This document shows, piece by piece, positions 11,180 to 22,490 of a stretch of 64,000 bases of DNA. The position numbers were made by a program, and so were the translations under genes. The stretch is from NCBI GenBank assembly GCA_963573385.1, contig CAUYLG010044580.1:61491-125490 (forward strand), in the 5' to 3' direction. Under the pieces are notes generated by a model. The model had not been told where the DNA came from and made no database searches. It saw only the letters and a program-made list of their open reading frames with translations. The DNA comes from Cacajao melanocephalus. Taxonomy: Eukaryota > Chordata > Mammalia > Primates > Pitheciidae. Numbering within the stretch: position 1 is the stretch's first letter; the number at the start of each line of letters is the position of its first letter.

Positions 11180-11482
11180 CTTTTTTTTTTTTCTTCTTTT
11201 TCTTTTATTTTAATTTCTGGGGTAAAGGAGAAGTATGTGCAGATTTATTACACATGTAAGCATCTGCCATGGTGGTTTGCTGCACCTATCAACCCATCAC
11301 CTATGTATTGAGCCTGGCATGTATTAGATATTTTTCCTGACCTTCTCCCCTAACACCCTCCCCCAGCAGGCCCCAGAGTATGTTGTTCCCCTCCCTGTGT
11401 CCATGTGTTCTTATTGTTCATCTCCCATTTATAAGTGAAAACATGAAATGAATGCCATTTTCTATGAGTCCATAGAATTCCA
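11180..11482 (-). mobile_element. L1 3' end, antisense, truncated
   Basis: Poly(T) at 11180, then 'gcatctgccatggtggtttg', 'ctgcacctatcaacccatca', 'ccccagagtatgttgttccc' and 'ccatgtgttcttattgttca'. After 'aagtgaaaacatgaaatg' the match skips to 'gtccatagaattccaa', so there is an internal gap. It looks like L1PB-era. No clean target duplication was found. Confidence 0.9.
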
Positions 11483-12270
11483 AAGCAATGAAAGAGTAAC
11501 TTGAATGTGCTAATGGGCTAGTTTACTCTTTTCTTATAGCACATAACTGAGCCCCATCATAGGTGAATTTATGCTCATTGTCAATTTCAATCTCCAGTTT
11601 GGTCTAGCCACAGTCAAGTGCAAGAAAAAGCTTTCTGAATGAAGCTTAAAAATCCCCTAGAGTCAGAGAGAACCATTTACTTGTATCTTTAGAGGCAATC
11701 ACTCATGTGATTTTCCACTAGGAGACATCCATTTGTATTGAATCTAAACTGAATTAAAGCTTATTCTTTCTAGTAATCATATACCTCAGCATTAAGAGGT
11801 AAGAGGGAAGTATGCCAATGACTTAGAAAATAAAGATAAATAGATACATTTTATGCATGTACTGCGTGTTCCTGATAAAATTGGGATACAAGTGAATATC
11901 TAGTGTACTTATGCATTATATAAAATGACTATAATTTGTTCAAATAAATATTATTCAACTTGGAAAATAATTATTGGTCATAGTTACTAATTTACTTCAG
12001 TTTTTTTTAATAAACAGTCAGAAAAAGTAATTGTGCATGTGTTATATGTTTCCCCATGAAACATTAGACATAGCTAAATCCCTTAGAAATGTAAAAAACA
12101 GCATGGGAATAAGGCTACAAAATGATGACCCTGTACAATACAAGTGTCAAAAAAGATTACCTAACTTGATTGACATGCATCTGAACCAACTGTTTGTTAT
12201 TTACTCGTTTTTGCTGGATGTGTGTCATATTCTGTCTATTTCAGAGGATCCAACTTGTTTTTCTCTTGGA
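11483..12270. other. Unassigned sequence
   Basis: About 790 bp, no recognised repeat or gene. The open frame at 12031-12324 has no familiar protein motif. Confidence 0.5.
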
Positions 12271-12274
12271 ATGC

Positions 12275-12520
12275 TTTCTACTACAAGTAATAGAAATCCA
12301 GTTCAAAATGGATTACACGATTAAAAAATTAATTTTCTTATGCAATAAGATCAATAGAAATGAAAACTTCATTTGTAGTATGCCAAGCCTCCTGCTCAGC
12401 ATCTTTAAGATTCTATTGACTTTCCCCTCCTGTGTCTTTTAAGAGGTCCTACTGTAGAATTCTCCTTAAATTTCACTGAAGCTCAGGTGATTCTAATCAC
12501 AGCAAAAAGAAAAGAATGAA
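12275..12520. mobile_element. Possible old interspersed repeat, family unknown
   Basis: 'acaagtaatagaaatccagt' followed by 'aaaatggattac' resembles a common old mammalian repeat beginning with a 'caagtaacagaaa' phrase. The remainder is too diverged to assign. Confidence 0.3.
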
Positions 12521-12525
12521 CTTAA

Positions 12526-12833
<308 letters not shown>

Positions 12834-12973
12834 CACCAAATGAATTTCATTTTCATCAACTGTATCAGTGAAATTTAATGCTAGAGCTGTGGACTTGATC
12901 AATTTTGCTGGAGTCATATGAAAATAAGGGGCACATACTGGAATAAAATGCTTCTTTAAGAAATTAATTATTT

Positions 12974-14285
12974 TCAGGGATTTGGTAAGATGGTCAGATA
13001 GGAACAGCTTCAGTCTCCAGCTCCCAGTGAGACCAAAACAGAATGTGGGTAATTTCTGCATTTCCAACTAAGGTATCCAGTTCATCTCATTGGGACTGGT
13101 TAGGCAGTGGGGCAGCCCATAGAGGGTGAGCAGAAGCAGGGTGAGGTGTTGCCTTACCTAGGAAGTGCAAGGAGCTTGGGACCTCAATCCCCCAGCCAAG
13201 GAAAGCCATGAGAGACTCTGCTAGCCAGCCCAGACACAACACTTTTCCCAAGGTTTTTGCAATCTGAGGATCGGGAGATTCCCCCATATGCTTATGCTAG
13301 CAGGGCCTTAGATTTTAAGCACAAAACTGGGCAGCTGTTTGGGCAGACACCGAGCTAACTGCAGGAGTTTTTTTCATTCTCCAGTGGCACCTGGAACCCC
13401 AGCAAGACAGAACTGTTCCCTTTCCTGGAAAGGCGGTTGAAGCCAGGCCTCGCTCAGCAGGTCCCATTCCCACAGAGCCCAGCGAGCTAAGAACCACTGG
13501 CTTGAAATTCTCACTGTCAGTACTGCAGTCTGAAGTTGACCTGGGACAATCAAGCTTGGTGAGGGTATCAGTGTTCATCATTACTGAGGCTTGAGTAGGT
13601 GGTTTTTCCCTGAAAATGCTAAGGATGTCACGAGGTTTGGACTGGGTGGAATTCATCACACTGCTGCAAAGCAGCTGTAGCCAAACTGTCTCTCTAGGTT
13701 CCTCATCATTGAGCAGGGCATCTCTGAAGGAAATGCACCAGCTCCAGTCAGGGTCTTACAGATAAAGCTCCCATCTCTTTGGGACAGAGCACCTGGGGGA
13801 AGGGCAGCTGTCGGCACAGCTTCAGCAGACTTAAACTTTGCAACCTCTCAACTCTGAAGAGAAACGCTAATCCTGACAAGGAGGGTTCTCCCAGCACAGC
13901 ACTTGAGCTCTGCTAAGGGAGAGACTGCCCCCTCAAGTGGGTCCCTGGCTCCCGTGCCTCCTGAGAGAGACCTCCCAACAGGGAGTCAACAGGAGAGCTC
14001 CCGTTGGCATCAGACTTGTGCCCCTCTGGGATGAAGCTTTCAGAGAAAGGAGCAGGCAACAATCTTCACTTTTCTGAAGTCTCCACTGATGGTACCCAGG
14101 CAAACAGGGTCTGGAATGGACCTCCAGCAAGCTGCAGCAGACCTGGAGAAGAGAGGTCTGACTGTTAGAAGAAAAACTAACAAACAGAAAACAACAACAT
14201 AAACATCAACAAAAAGGTCCCCCACACAAAAACCCTATCCAATGATCATCAGTCTCAAAAATGAAAGGTACATAAATCCACGAAG
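12974..14285 (+). promoter_or_regulatory. L1 5' UTR (internal promoter relic)
   Basis: Starts with 'ggtaagatggtcagatagga', the degenerate counterpart of the L1 +1 region with its YY1-binding core (AAGATGG). It is followed by 'cttcagtctccagctcccag' and GC-richer DNA up to the ORF1 start. In an intact L1 this region drives RNA polymerase II transcription from within the element. It is much more GC-rich than its surroundings. Activity is not expected after this much decay. Confidence 0.85.
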
Positions 14286-15277
14286 ATGAGGAAAAACCAG
14301 AGCAAAAATGCTGAAAATTCCAAAAACCAGAGTGCCTCTTCTCCTCCAAATGATCACAACTCATCTCCAGCAGTTGCACAAAACTGGTTGGAGAATAAGA
14401 TTAATGAACTGACAGAAGTAGGCTTCAGAAGGTGGCTAATAACAAACTCCTCTGAACTAAAGGAGCATCTTCTAATCCAATGCATGGAAGCTAAGAACCT
14501 TTATAAAAGGTTACAGGAACTGCTAACTAGAATAACCAGTTTAGGGAGGAACATAAATGACCTGATGGAGCAGAAAACTTTGTGAAGCACACACAAGTAT
14601 TAATAGCTGAATCAATCAAGTGGGAGAAAGGATATCAGAGATTGAAGATCAATTTTCTGAAATAAAACATGAAGACAAGATTAGAGAAGAAAGAATGAAA
14701 AGGAATGAACAAAACTTTCAAGAAATATTGGACTAAGTAAAAAGACTGAAATTCTGATTGGTTGGTGTACGGTAAAGTGATGGGGAGAATGGAACCAAGT
14801 TGGAAAATACACTTCAGGATATTACCCAGGAGAACTTTCTCAACCTAGCAAGACAGGCCAACATTCAAATTCAGGAAACACAGAGAACATCATTAAGATA
14901 CTCCTAGAGAAGAGCAACCCCAAAACACATAATCAACAGTTTCTCCAAGGTTGACACAAAGGAAAAAATGTTAAGGGCAGCCAGAGAGAAAGGTCAGATT
15001 GCCTACAAAAGGAAGCCCATCAGACTAATAGTGAATCTGTCTGCAGAAACTCTACAAGTCAGAAGAGCGTGGGGGCCAATATTTAACATTCTTAAAGAAA
15101 AGAATTTTCAACCCAGAATTGCATATCAAGCCAAAATAAGCTTCATACACAAATGAGAAATAAAATCCTTTTCAGACAAGCAAATGCTGGGCCCGCCTTA
15201 CAAGAGCTCCTGAAAAAGCACTAAATATGGAAAGGAAAAACTGGTACCAGCCATTGCAAAATCACTCCAAAAAATAA
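14286..15277 (+). pseudogene. L1 ORF1 pseudogene (RNA-binding protein ORF1p)
   Basis: ORF1p is the trimeric RNA chaperone that coats L1 RNA. The first 99 codons are open from ATG 14286 (start MRKNQSKNAENSK, with the conserved SASSPPNDHNSSP stretch), then a stop at 14583-14585. The coiled-coil region follows with further breaks. The C-terminal domain is readable in another frame at 14968-15156, including GPIFNILKEKNFQPRI, so at least one frameshift separates the halves. A deletion removes sequence after 'agcaaatgctggg'. The normal stop position is near 15275. Confidence 0.9.
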
Positions 15278-15340
15278 AGACCAATGACACTATGAAGAAA
15301 CTGCTTCAACTAATGTGCAAAATAACCAGCTAGCATCATG

Positions 15341-15868
15341 ATGACAGAATCAAATTCTCACATAACAATATTAACCTTAAATATACATGCACTAAATTCC
15401 CCAATTAAGAGGAAAAGACTAGCAATGTGGACAGAGTCAAGACCCATTGGTGTGCTGTATTCAGGAGACCCATCTCATGTGCAAAGGCACACATAGGCTC
15501 AAAATGAATGGTTGGAGGAATATTTACCAAGCAAATGAAAAGCAAAATAATACTACTAATAATAATAAGTAGGGGATGCAATCATAGTCTCTGATAAAAC
15601 AGACCAATAAAGATAAAATATGACAAAGAAGGGCATTACATAATGGTAAAGGGATCAATGCAACAAGAAGAGCTAACTGTCCTAAATATATATGCACCCA
15701 ATACAGGAGCACCCAGATTCATAAAACAAGTTCTTAGAGCCCTACAAAGAGACTTAGATGCACACACAATAATACTGGGAGACTTGACAGTGCACTATCA
15801 ATATTACACAGATCAACGAGACAGAAGATTAACAAGAATATTCAGGATTTGATCTCAGCTCTGGACCA
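15341..15868 (+). pseudogene. L1 ORF2 pseudogene, endonuclease domain only
   Basis: Begins at the ORF2 ATG (15341, 'atgacagaatcaaattctca'). Part of the endonuclease domain is still open at 15643-15852, containing EELTVLNIYAPNTGAPRFIK. The GDFN-like catalytic motif of L1 endonuclease reads GDLTV here, so the active site is damaged. The gene ends abruptly at about 15868, where the sequence jumps to the L1 3' end. The reverse transcriptase and C-terminal parts are absent. Confidence 0.88.
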
Positions 15869-16201
15869 TGTCCCTTTGCAGGGACATGGATGAAGCTGAA
15901 AACCATCATTCTCAGCAAACTAGGAACAGAAAACCAAACACTGCATATTCTCACTCATGTGAGAGTTGAACAATGAGAACACATGGACACAAGGAGGGAA
16001 ACATCAAAAACCAAGGCCTGTCAGAGGTTGAGGGTAAGGGGAGGGAGAGCATTAGGGCAAATACCTAGTGCATGTGGGGCTTAAAACCTAGATGACAGAT
16101 TGATAGGTAATGCAAAACACCATGGCACATGTATGCCTGTGTAACAAACCTGCACATTCTGTATATGTATCCCAGAACTTAAAGTAAAATTTTTAAAAAA
16201 C
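15869..16201 (+). mobile_element. L1 3' UTR and tail of the internally deleted L1
   Basis: 'tttgcagggacatggatgaa' (last ORF2 codons), 'aacaatgagaacacatggac', a short G-rich tract at 16025-16055, and 'ccagaacttaaagtaaaat' leading into a short A-tail that abuts the right target duplication. Confidence 0.92.
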
Positions 16202-16216
16202 AGAGATTAATTATTT

Positions 16217-17244
16217 GCAAACTACTGCAGGAAACAATGCTGAAAGTAGCTTCTGCTACCAGGAAGATTATAGAGTCTCTCTCTTATCATCTCCTCCTTT
16301 GAGTAGACCCTAACATGGCACGTAAAAAACGTTTTATTACATCAGTTTCAAACATTGACTGCTGGTCAATAGCCCCTTCCCTACTTCCCTCTACAAATGC
16401 AAAGCTTCATTATATGTTTATTTCCAGTTGAACTCAGCTATTTGCTAAGAACATATTATCATTACATTATCCAGCATATTCACATATATTTCTTCACTCC
16501 ACTTTCAGTGATGCTACACATCTGAAAATCCATCTTTTCATCTCTGTTACCAAAAACTGTGCTTTGGCATTACTGCAACAGCACACTAAATGATCAGCAG
16601 GGATCTTTCTTGGCTCTTTTTGACATTTTAAATGAGAAAGAAAGAAAAAAAATGGCAATTTACAGAGAGAGGAAAAAGAAATTATGACAAGAAAAAGAGT
16701 GGAAAGAACCCAGACAAACTGAGGCATTAAAAGAAACACTTAGAAAATTTGTGAAAAATAAAATATGTTAGTAAGGTTTTGGTGGACAATATAAATTTAT
16801 AATTTTTTCATTTTTATTCATAAGTGCTTATTTATTTAAACTGAAGCCAAAGGTCACTTATTCATAGGCTTTCATATGTAAAGAAAAAACATTTTACTGT
16901 AAATCAAAAATAATAAAATGCTTAAGAATAAAATTAACTCTGAAGTATTTGGATAGAATTTTTTAATACTCCAGGTCATCAATAAATAATGCCTATTCTT
17001 TCTTTTTGTAGCTATTAGTGTCCCCTGAACTGTGGTCTCAACCACAACCTTGTTCTCCATCAATTCTACTCCTAGGCAGAGCTCTCTTGGTGACTGCTGT
17101 GGCCTCGTGTCTATATTTATCCATCAATCTGGCTCCTCCTGACTCTGTGCCAGGAAGTTGGCCCCATTGAGCACCCCAGTGTGGTACATTTGATGGCTCC
17201 AGGAAATCTGATCTCGTGAAAAAAATCACAGGCCTCTGAGTTTT
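16217..17244. other. Unassigned sequence
   Basis: About 1 kb without recognised repeats. It holds a 33-bp segment (16825-16857) almost identical to 24715-24747. Confidence 0.5.
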
Positions 17245-17405
17245 CTTAATCTTGCCTGTGCCGCTTACTCTGATTGATCATTAAACAAATCTTTTTATTT
17301 CTTTGAGCCATATTGAAACTGTGACTCTGGAAAACAGGCATTAAAGTCTTACCTTACTCATGGCATAGATTAAATGGTATTTCATAGGACTTAAATATTT
17401 CGTAA
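17245..17405 (+). mobile_element. MIR SINE relic
   Basis: 'tgtgccgcttactctgattg', 'tttctttgagccatattgaa' and 'tcatggcatagattaaatgg' follow the sense MIR consensus in order, strongly diverged. Confidence 0.45.
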
Positions 17406-17784
17406 GCCATGATTTGCTCAATAATTGTGAGACTTGTTTGTTTGTTTGTTTTTAACTATTGCTTCAACTATAAAGTCATCAAAAACACTGAGTCATTGAA
17501 AACAGAGCAGTGGTCCCCAGGAAAAATACACAGTTAGGTTCCTGTGAATCTCTGATCAAAACACTTTTGTCATCTGATCAATACATAACTTTGTTTTATG
17601 TTGTTTCTGTTTAGGGATACCTAATTATAATATATTTTTAATTTATTAACATTGAACTGACAGCCAACAACACTGTCGGCCTGAATGAGGCTTATCTAGC
17701 ACATACAGTGTCTGTTCTCTGTAGGGCATGTTACAACCTCCTTGTGTATAGGGACACTAGACAGCATGTTAGCACTCTGCTTTC
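17406..17784. other. Unassigned sequence with short (TTTG)n
   Basis: Contains a TTTG run at about 17434-17452, otherwise nothing recognised. Confidence 0.5.
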
Positions 17785-18174
17785 TATAAACGTAATCCAT
17801 CACATAAACAGAACCAAAGACAAAAACCACATGATTATCTCAATACATGCAGAGAAGGCCTTCAACAAAATTCAACAGCCATTTATGCTAAAAACTTAAT
17901 AAACTAGGTATCGATGGAATGTATCTCAAAATAAGAAAAGCTATTTATGACAAACCCGCAGCCAATATCATACTGAATGGGCAAAAACTGGAAGCATTCC
18001 CTTTGAAAACTGGCACTAGACAAGGGTGCCCTCTTTCACCATTCCTATTTAACATAGTATTGGAAGTTCAAGCCAGAGCAATCAGGCAAGAAAAAGAAAT
18101 AAAGTGTATTCAATTAGGAAAAGTGGAAGTAAAATTGTCTCTGTTTGCAGATGACATGATTGTATATTTAGAAA
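17785..18174 (+). pseudogene. Orphan L1 ORF2 reverse-transcriptase fragment
   Basis: 390 bp from the middle of ORF2, starting at 'ataaacgtaatccatcacat' and ending at 'gtatatttagaaa'. It covers part of the reverse transcriptase domain, and the catalytic motif FADD is intact at 18144-18155 ([12 protein letters not shown]). [16 protein letters not shown] stretch precedes it. A stop near 17899 breaks the frame between two open halves. There is no L1 5' end, 3' UTR or A-tail, and unrelated DNA lies on both sides. Identity to L1PA-type ORF2 appears high by eye. Confidence 0.92.
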
Positions 18175-18549
18175 TTACCAACACAAAGCAGAAGAATGTG
18201 GTACTAAATAGACCACAAACTGACATGTGTTTATAGTAGGAGAGCTGAAACAAGGAGGCGGATTATCATCTTGTTTGACTTCAGCTGTGCATGCCAGGGA
18301 CTCAGATTTTTCACTGCTGTGAATATTTTTACAAACTATAAAAGTTCCATGAGTATTAGGGTTATAAAGAAAATTTACTAGTAGACAAACTTGCAAGTAT
18401 GAAATCCACAGATGATCAGGATTGAGTTTGATTATATGGGAAGGGAATGTCAATCTCCCTCACAGGTGGCAAGCACAGGACACATTCTTGTCTTGTCTTG
18501 ATTTCAGATCCCTGTTTGGAACCCCAGTATCCAGTCTTTCTCCTCCCTT
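18175..18549. other. Unassigned sequence
   Basis: Nothing recognised between the orphan L1 fragment and the next repeat. Confidence 0.5.
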
Positions 18550-19012
18550 CTTAGTCACGGTTTCCAGAGAAACAGAACAAATATTACTCCACAGGGTTGG
18601 TTTGTGCAGTTATGGAGGCTGAGAAGTCCTAAGATTTGTAAGCTGGAGACCTAGAAAAAAAACAATGTGTAAGTTCCTGTCCAAGAGAGCAGGCTTGAAA
18701 CCAGAAAGAGCCTGTGTTCCAGTTCAAGTCTGAAGGCGGTAAAACACCAATGTCCCAGCTCACGCAGTCAGGTAGGAGTTCCCTCCAACTCATGGGAGTG
18801 TCTGTTTTTTGGTTTTATTTAGACCTTCAACTGATTGGATAATCCCCACACACAATGGGGATGACAATCTGCTTTATTCAGTCTTCTGATTCTAATGATA
18901 ACCTCATCCCAAAACAGCCTCACAGACACATCCAGAATAATGTTTGAGCAAATCTCTGGGCATCCTCCTGTGGCCCAGCCAGGTTAACAAGTAGAATTAA
19001 TCATCATAAATA
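18550..19012. mobile_element. Old interspersed repeat (L1M 3'-UTR-like)
   Basis: 'ggtttccagagaaacagaac', 'gttatggaggctgagaagtc', 'cttcaactgattggataatc', 'caatctgctttattcagtct' and 'gtggcccagccaggttaac' follow in order a common mammalian repeat that I believe is an L1M 3' end. I cannot confirm the family or strand without a library search. Confidence 0.65.
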
Positions 19013-19339
19013 GCATAACATATTTTATTATCTCTTTTTTACATAAGTTTTGAACACCATAAATCACATATATGCACATTATAGAACTTATAGCACTTCA
19101 TGAACATTCCATCAAAGCCAGAACTCCATTGTGGTAAGGCTCTTTCCCCTTCTTACATGCAAGACACAACTGGCTAGTCTGCACTCATGATTTCATAGTT
19201 CTAAGAGGCCCTGACGCCTCCTCCGTCACGTGACCTACGGGTCAAAAAGGCTCCAAAGAGCTCCCCTTATATTGAATGCTCAGGATAGGACAAGAGCTTT
19301 TAAAAATTATTTCATGGTGTAAGTTCACCAATCTTTTTA
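19013..19339. other. Unassigned sequence
   Basis: Includes a small CpG-containing patch around 19200-19240. No promoter features beyond that. Confidence 0.5.
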
Positions 19340-19505
19340 ACCATGCTTTGAGTGAGGCACAATTAGTAATACTATTTGAAAGAGGAGGAGCTTGAAATGT
19401 AGAGAAATTTGTTAAGAAACACATAGTTCCTATTATGGCAAGTTCTTCCTGATGGAAAGATGGGAATCTAACTTCAAAGCCCGTGTTCGTATCTGCTACG
19501 CCTTA
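19340..19505 (-). mobile_element. MIR SINE relic, antisense
   Basis: 'tactatttgaaagaggagga', 'gagaaatttgttaagaaaca' and 'taacttcaaagcccgtgttc' follow the reversed MIR consensus. Confidence 0.55.
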
Positions 19506-20664
19506 CTGCCTCTAACTGACCAGTGTTATTTCCTACTGTTTTTTTCCCATTACGAGATAAAATTAAATAAATTGGAAATATTTGGAATATAGCAAATAAT
19601 TAGCTTACATATGTATGGAACTTGCAGAGGTCTTTAGTTTTCTAGGGCACAGCACAAATGGCTTACTTTTATCCAGCTTGTATGGAACATTCCAAGTCTA
19701 GCTGTGGAAATGAAAAAGACTTCTTAGTCCACCAAAATGATTTTGTTCCCAATCTGATGTAGCCTGTTGTGATTTGTGCCTTTGAAAAGGATGAAAACAT
19801 GGTACATAACTGCCATGCCAATTTCAGCTAAATTACCTCTGCCCTTTCGCAGTTTCCATGGGAAACTCTAATTTGGCTTGTGAAATCAAGTCGTTTTAAC
19901 AGCAATGCTTTTTTTTCTTTTTTGAAGTTTTTATAAAATGGTAAAAATATGTTTAGTTTTAGTTTTAAATATATGTGATGGAGTCAGATATCATTCCTTT
20001 TAAAATCAGAAATGACTAAAATTTGAATTTTGAAATAATATGGGGAAATATATCACTCCAGCAAAGCGCTATGCAGAAAATAATGAACTGAAAGATTTAA
20101 AATGTAAGCTATTTATTTAACCTGTCATTCAAAGGTAGGGGTGGCGAGATGGTGGAAAGAGGTCAAATGAGCAGCAAATAAAGAAGAAATCACAATACTG
20201 GAAGATCAGAAGAGTTGGAATGGGAGTGACACGCCTTCCAATTGCCTTTGTGTGAATATTAAGAATGTCCTAATTATGACCGTAAAGTTGCTTAATGATG
20301 TGATGTCCTACTTAGATCTCTAGCTTCACCACTGGTTAGACTCCTACACAAACTTTATGCCAGTCATACTGAATATTGTCTGAATCCTTAAAAATTACCT
20401 TATGCTTTGTGTCTCTGGAAATCCTCACAAAGTTCTGCCTAACTTGATTCATAACCTTATTTATTTTTATGACATATTTTAGCCTTTGGTCCAGTTGCCA
20501 GGTCTGTGAAGACCTCACTGATTGGCCTAGACCCTAAAGAGTTACTTATTTTGTTATCTGAAAGTTCATAGAATCTTGTGTTTTCCTCTTTTTATTTTAG
20601 AGTCTAAATAGTTTTTTTTTTCCCAGTCTTCCAAAACTCCCCTGGAGAAAGAGTAGCATTCTAT
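19506..20664. other. Unassigned sequence
   Basis: About 1.15 kb with no confident repeat. The part at 20490-20600 faintly resembles L2 but is too weak to call. Confidence 0.45.
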
Positions 20665-21237
20665 GACTTTGGGTAGATTTTTTTTTTTTTTTTTTTGAGA
20701 TCGAGTCTTACTTTGTTGCCCATGGAATCATAGAGATTCCATGATTCTCTACCTCTATGCTTCCATTCTTTATCTAATGATCTTTCATACCTTGCATAGT
20801 TCTTGGCATAAGCTAGGCAATTTGTGTTAGTTAAATGAATGAATTGGGCTTACAACACTGTGGTAGGCAGAATAATACCTCCTGATTATGTTCACATCCT
20901 AATCTCCAGAACCTGTAAACATGTTAGTTTGCTGGCAAGGAGGAAATAATAATGCAGGTGGAATTAAGGTTTCTCATCAGTGGCACGATCTCGGCTCACT
21001 GCAAACTCTGCCTTCCAGGTTCAAGCAATTCTCTGCCTCAGTCTCCTGAGCAGCTAGGATTACAGGCGCACACCACCACACCCAGGTAATTTTTGTATTT
21101 TTAGTAAAGACGGGGTTTCATCATGTTGGCCAGGTTGCTCTTGAACTACTTCTCACTGCAAGTGATCTGCCCACCTCGGCCTCCCAAAGTGCTGGGATTA
21201 TAGGCGTGAGCCACCGTGTCAGGCGACTGTGGGTAGT
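20665..21237 (-). mobile_element. Alu split by an inserted DNA segment, TSD-flanked
   Basis: Antisense Alu in two pieces. Piece one is 20678-20722 (poly(T), 'gagatcgagtcttactttgt', 'tgccca'). Piece two is 20981-21224 ('tggcacgatctcggctcact' to 'gtgagccaccgtgtcaggc'). The Alu is flanked by a 13-bp target duplication with two mismatches, 'gactttgggtaga' at 20665-20677 and 'gactgtgggtagt' at 21225-21237, so it was one insertion. About 258 bp of foreign DNA (20723-20980) replaces roughly 13 bp of the Alu left end region. Confidence 0.95.
20723..20980 (+). repeat. Duplicated segment inserted in the Alu (acceptor copy)
   Basis: 20737-20980 is a direct copy of 24763-25006: 244 bp, about 16 substitutions and two single-base indels counted by eye, near 93% identity. 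The first 14 bp (20723-20736) are filler that forms an inverted repeat with the copy: 'gaatcat' at 20725-20731 and 'atgattc' at 20741-20747. The copied piece spans ordinary sequence plus the first part of an MLT1 LTR, so it is not a mobile element unit. Confidence 0.93.
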
Positions 21238-21514
21238 TTTTTGTTGCTATTTTGTTTTATCTCACTTCTCTGTACAAAATGTGAGGCATATGAGCCCTCT
21301 TAACTGATGCATGTGTGTGGAAGGGAGAATTTTGTTGTTTAGTGCCAAAATGAGATAGAAGTTTAAAGAATGTGATATTTGTAAAATGTTCTTCATAAAA
21401 AAAGAGCAGGTACTTACCAACCCAGGACTAAAGGAAGACAACATGCACTGCTGGGTGCTGTAGGGGGAGGCAAAACTGGCAGAACACTGAGCAGAAAGTC
21501 TAAAAAAAAAGTGT
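21238..21514. other. Unassigned sequence
   Basis: Nothing recognised. Confidence 0.5.
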
Positions 21515-21790
21515 GCATTAACTGTGTGTGTGTGGTGTGATTGTATATGTGGGATGCATGTTTGAAGGGTGTAGTTTGTCTGGTGTGTATGCACATGTGT
21601 GTTGTATAACATGTGGTAGGTGATGTGTGCTGTGGGTGTTTGTATGTGATGAGTGTGAGTGGTGTGACTGGTGTATTATGTGTGGTGTATGCATATATGT
21701 GTATATGGGGAGTATGATATATGGTGTGGGCGTTTGTGTGCGTGTGAGAGAGTGTGTGAGAACATGAGAGAGAGAAAGAGAGAAACCTCT
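21515..21790. repeat. GT-rich imperfect microsatellite
   Basis: 'actgtgtgtgtgtggtgtga' followed by about 200 bp of TG/TATG/GGTG words, then a GA-rich end ('gagagagaaagagagaaac'). Alternating purine-pyrimidine runs are of the Z-DNA-prone kind. Confidence 0.9.
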
Positions 21791-22364
21791 CAATTATGTT
21801 TTAAACATTTAGTAAAGTTACAAAAATAACAATATTCTTAGTGCAGTTGTCTCCTGTGAAGGTCAGTGAAGGCGATGAGTTTTGCCTAACAAAGATGTAA
21901 AGCCAGACCATGTGCAGCAGATAGAAAGCCAGCATGTGAAATACTATTTTATCTTCATGACTAGTATAGGCTCTGAAACATATTGGTGTTTAGAGGCATT
22001 CTTAAAAACATTAATGAATGATGAAAACATTACAAATTGTTTTACAAACAAAAAGCTTTTCATTAAATACTTGCTTAATATTTTTATAGAAAGGAGAGAT
22101 AAAGAAAACAGTTTCAAGATTATAAGTTTGACAAATGCTTCTGTGAAAATTACTAAAGTCATTTTTGCCGATACAAAATTAGTCCTTCAGTTGTTGAGAT
22201 TGAACTGAATTATTTTTACTGAGCATTATTATGATTATTATTATTAAGGGTTTTCTTCAGTAAATCAAACTATTTAATTTATGGATGTTCCCTAGGTGTT
22301 ACTGTATAGTAATGATATTCTCCAGCCAATTATGTAGTAAAAGACTCAAAGCGTGTTTGTGATA
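21791..22364. other. Unassigned sequence with a 108-codon open frame
   Basis: An open frame at 21882-22208 (+) has no familiar domain, no signal peptide and AT-driven composition. The reverse strand is also open here. I treat it as chance. Confidence 0.45.
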
Positions 22365-22490
22365 TGTGTAACTTCTACATGCCAAGCACTATTTTAGGTG
22401 TTAAGGGACATTATACTGAGAACTTTCTGCCCTTGTGGATTTCACATGCATGTGGTTGCAAATGCAAGAGATTATTATAAGCAAGTGTTG
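22365..22490 (-). mobile_element. L2 LINE 3' end, antisense
   Basis: 'ttctacatgccaagcactat', 'tttaggtgttaagggacatt' and 'ctgcccttgtggatttcaca' match the reversed L2 3' end. Confidence 0.5.

Larger units (their letters stand above)
12959..16216 (+). mobile_element. L1 with intact ends but deleted middle, TSD-flanked
   Basis: One retrotransposition unit (12974-16201) carrying a 5' UTR, ORF1, the start of ORF2 and the 3' UTR, but lacking most of ORF2. It is bounded by a 15-bp target duplication with one mismatch: 'agaaattaattattt' at 12959-12973 and 'agagattaattattt' at 16202-16216. The length is 3.2 kb against about 6 kb for a full L1. The join lies at about 15868/15869, linking the endonuclease domain to the last part of the element. 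Divergence suggests an older L1PA or L1PB copy. Confidence 0.93.

Noticed and set aside
15869..15890. Splice acceptor-like 'ccctttgcag' at the L1 internal deletion as proof of splicing
   Set aside because: The join lies upstream of this AG, so the acceptor was not used. Simple deletion with 'ca' microhomology explains the junction.
19195..19245. Small CpG-containing patch as a promoter
   Set aside because: Only a few CpG dinucleotides over 50 bp, with no TATA box, initiator or downstream exon.
21882..22208. 108-codon open frame as a possible small gene
   Set aside because: No domain, signal peptide or exon-intron context. The opposite strand is open over the same region, and AT-rich composition explains the length.
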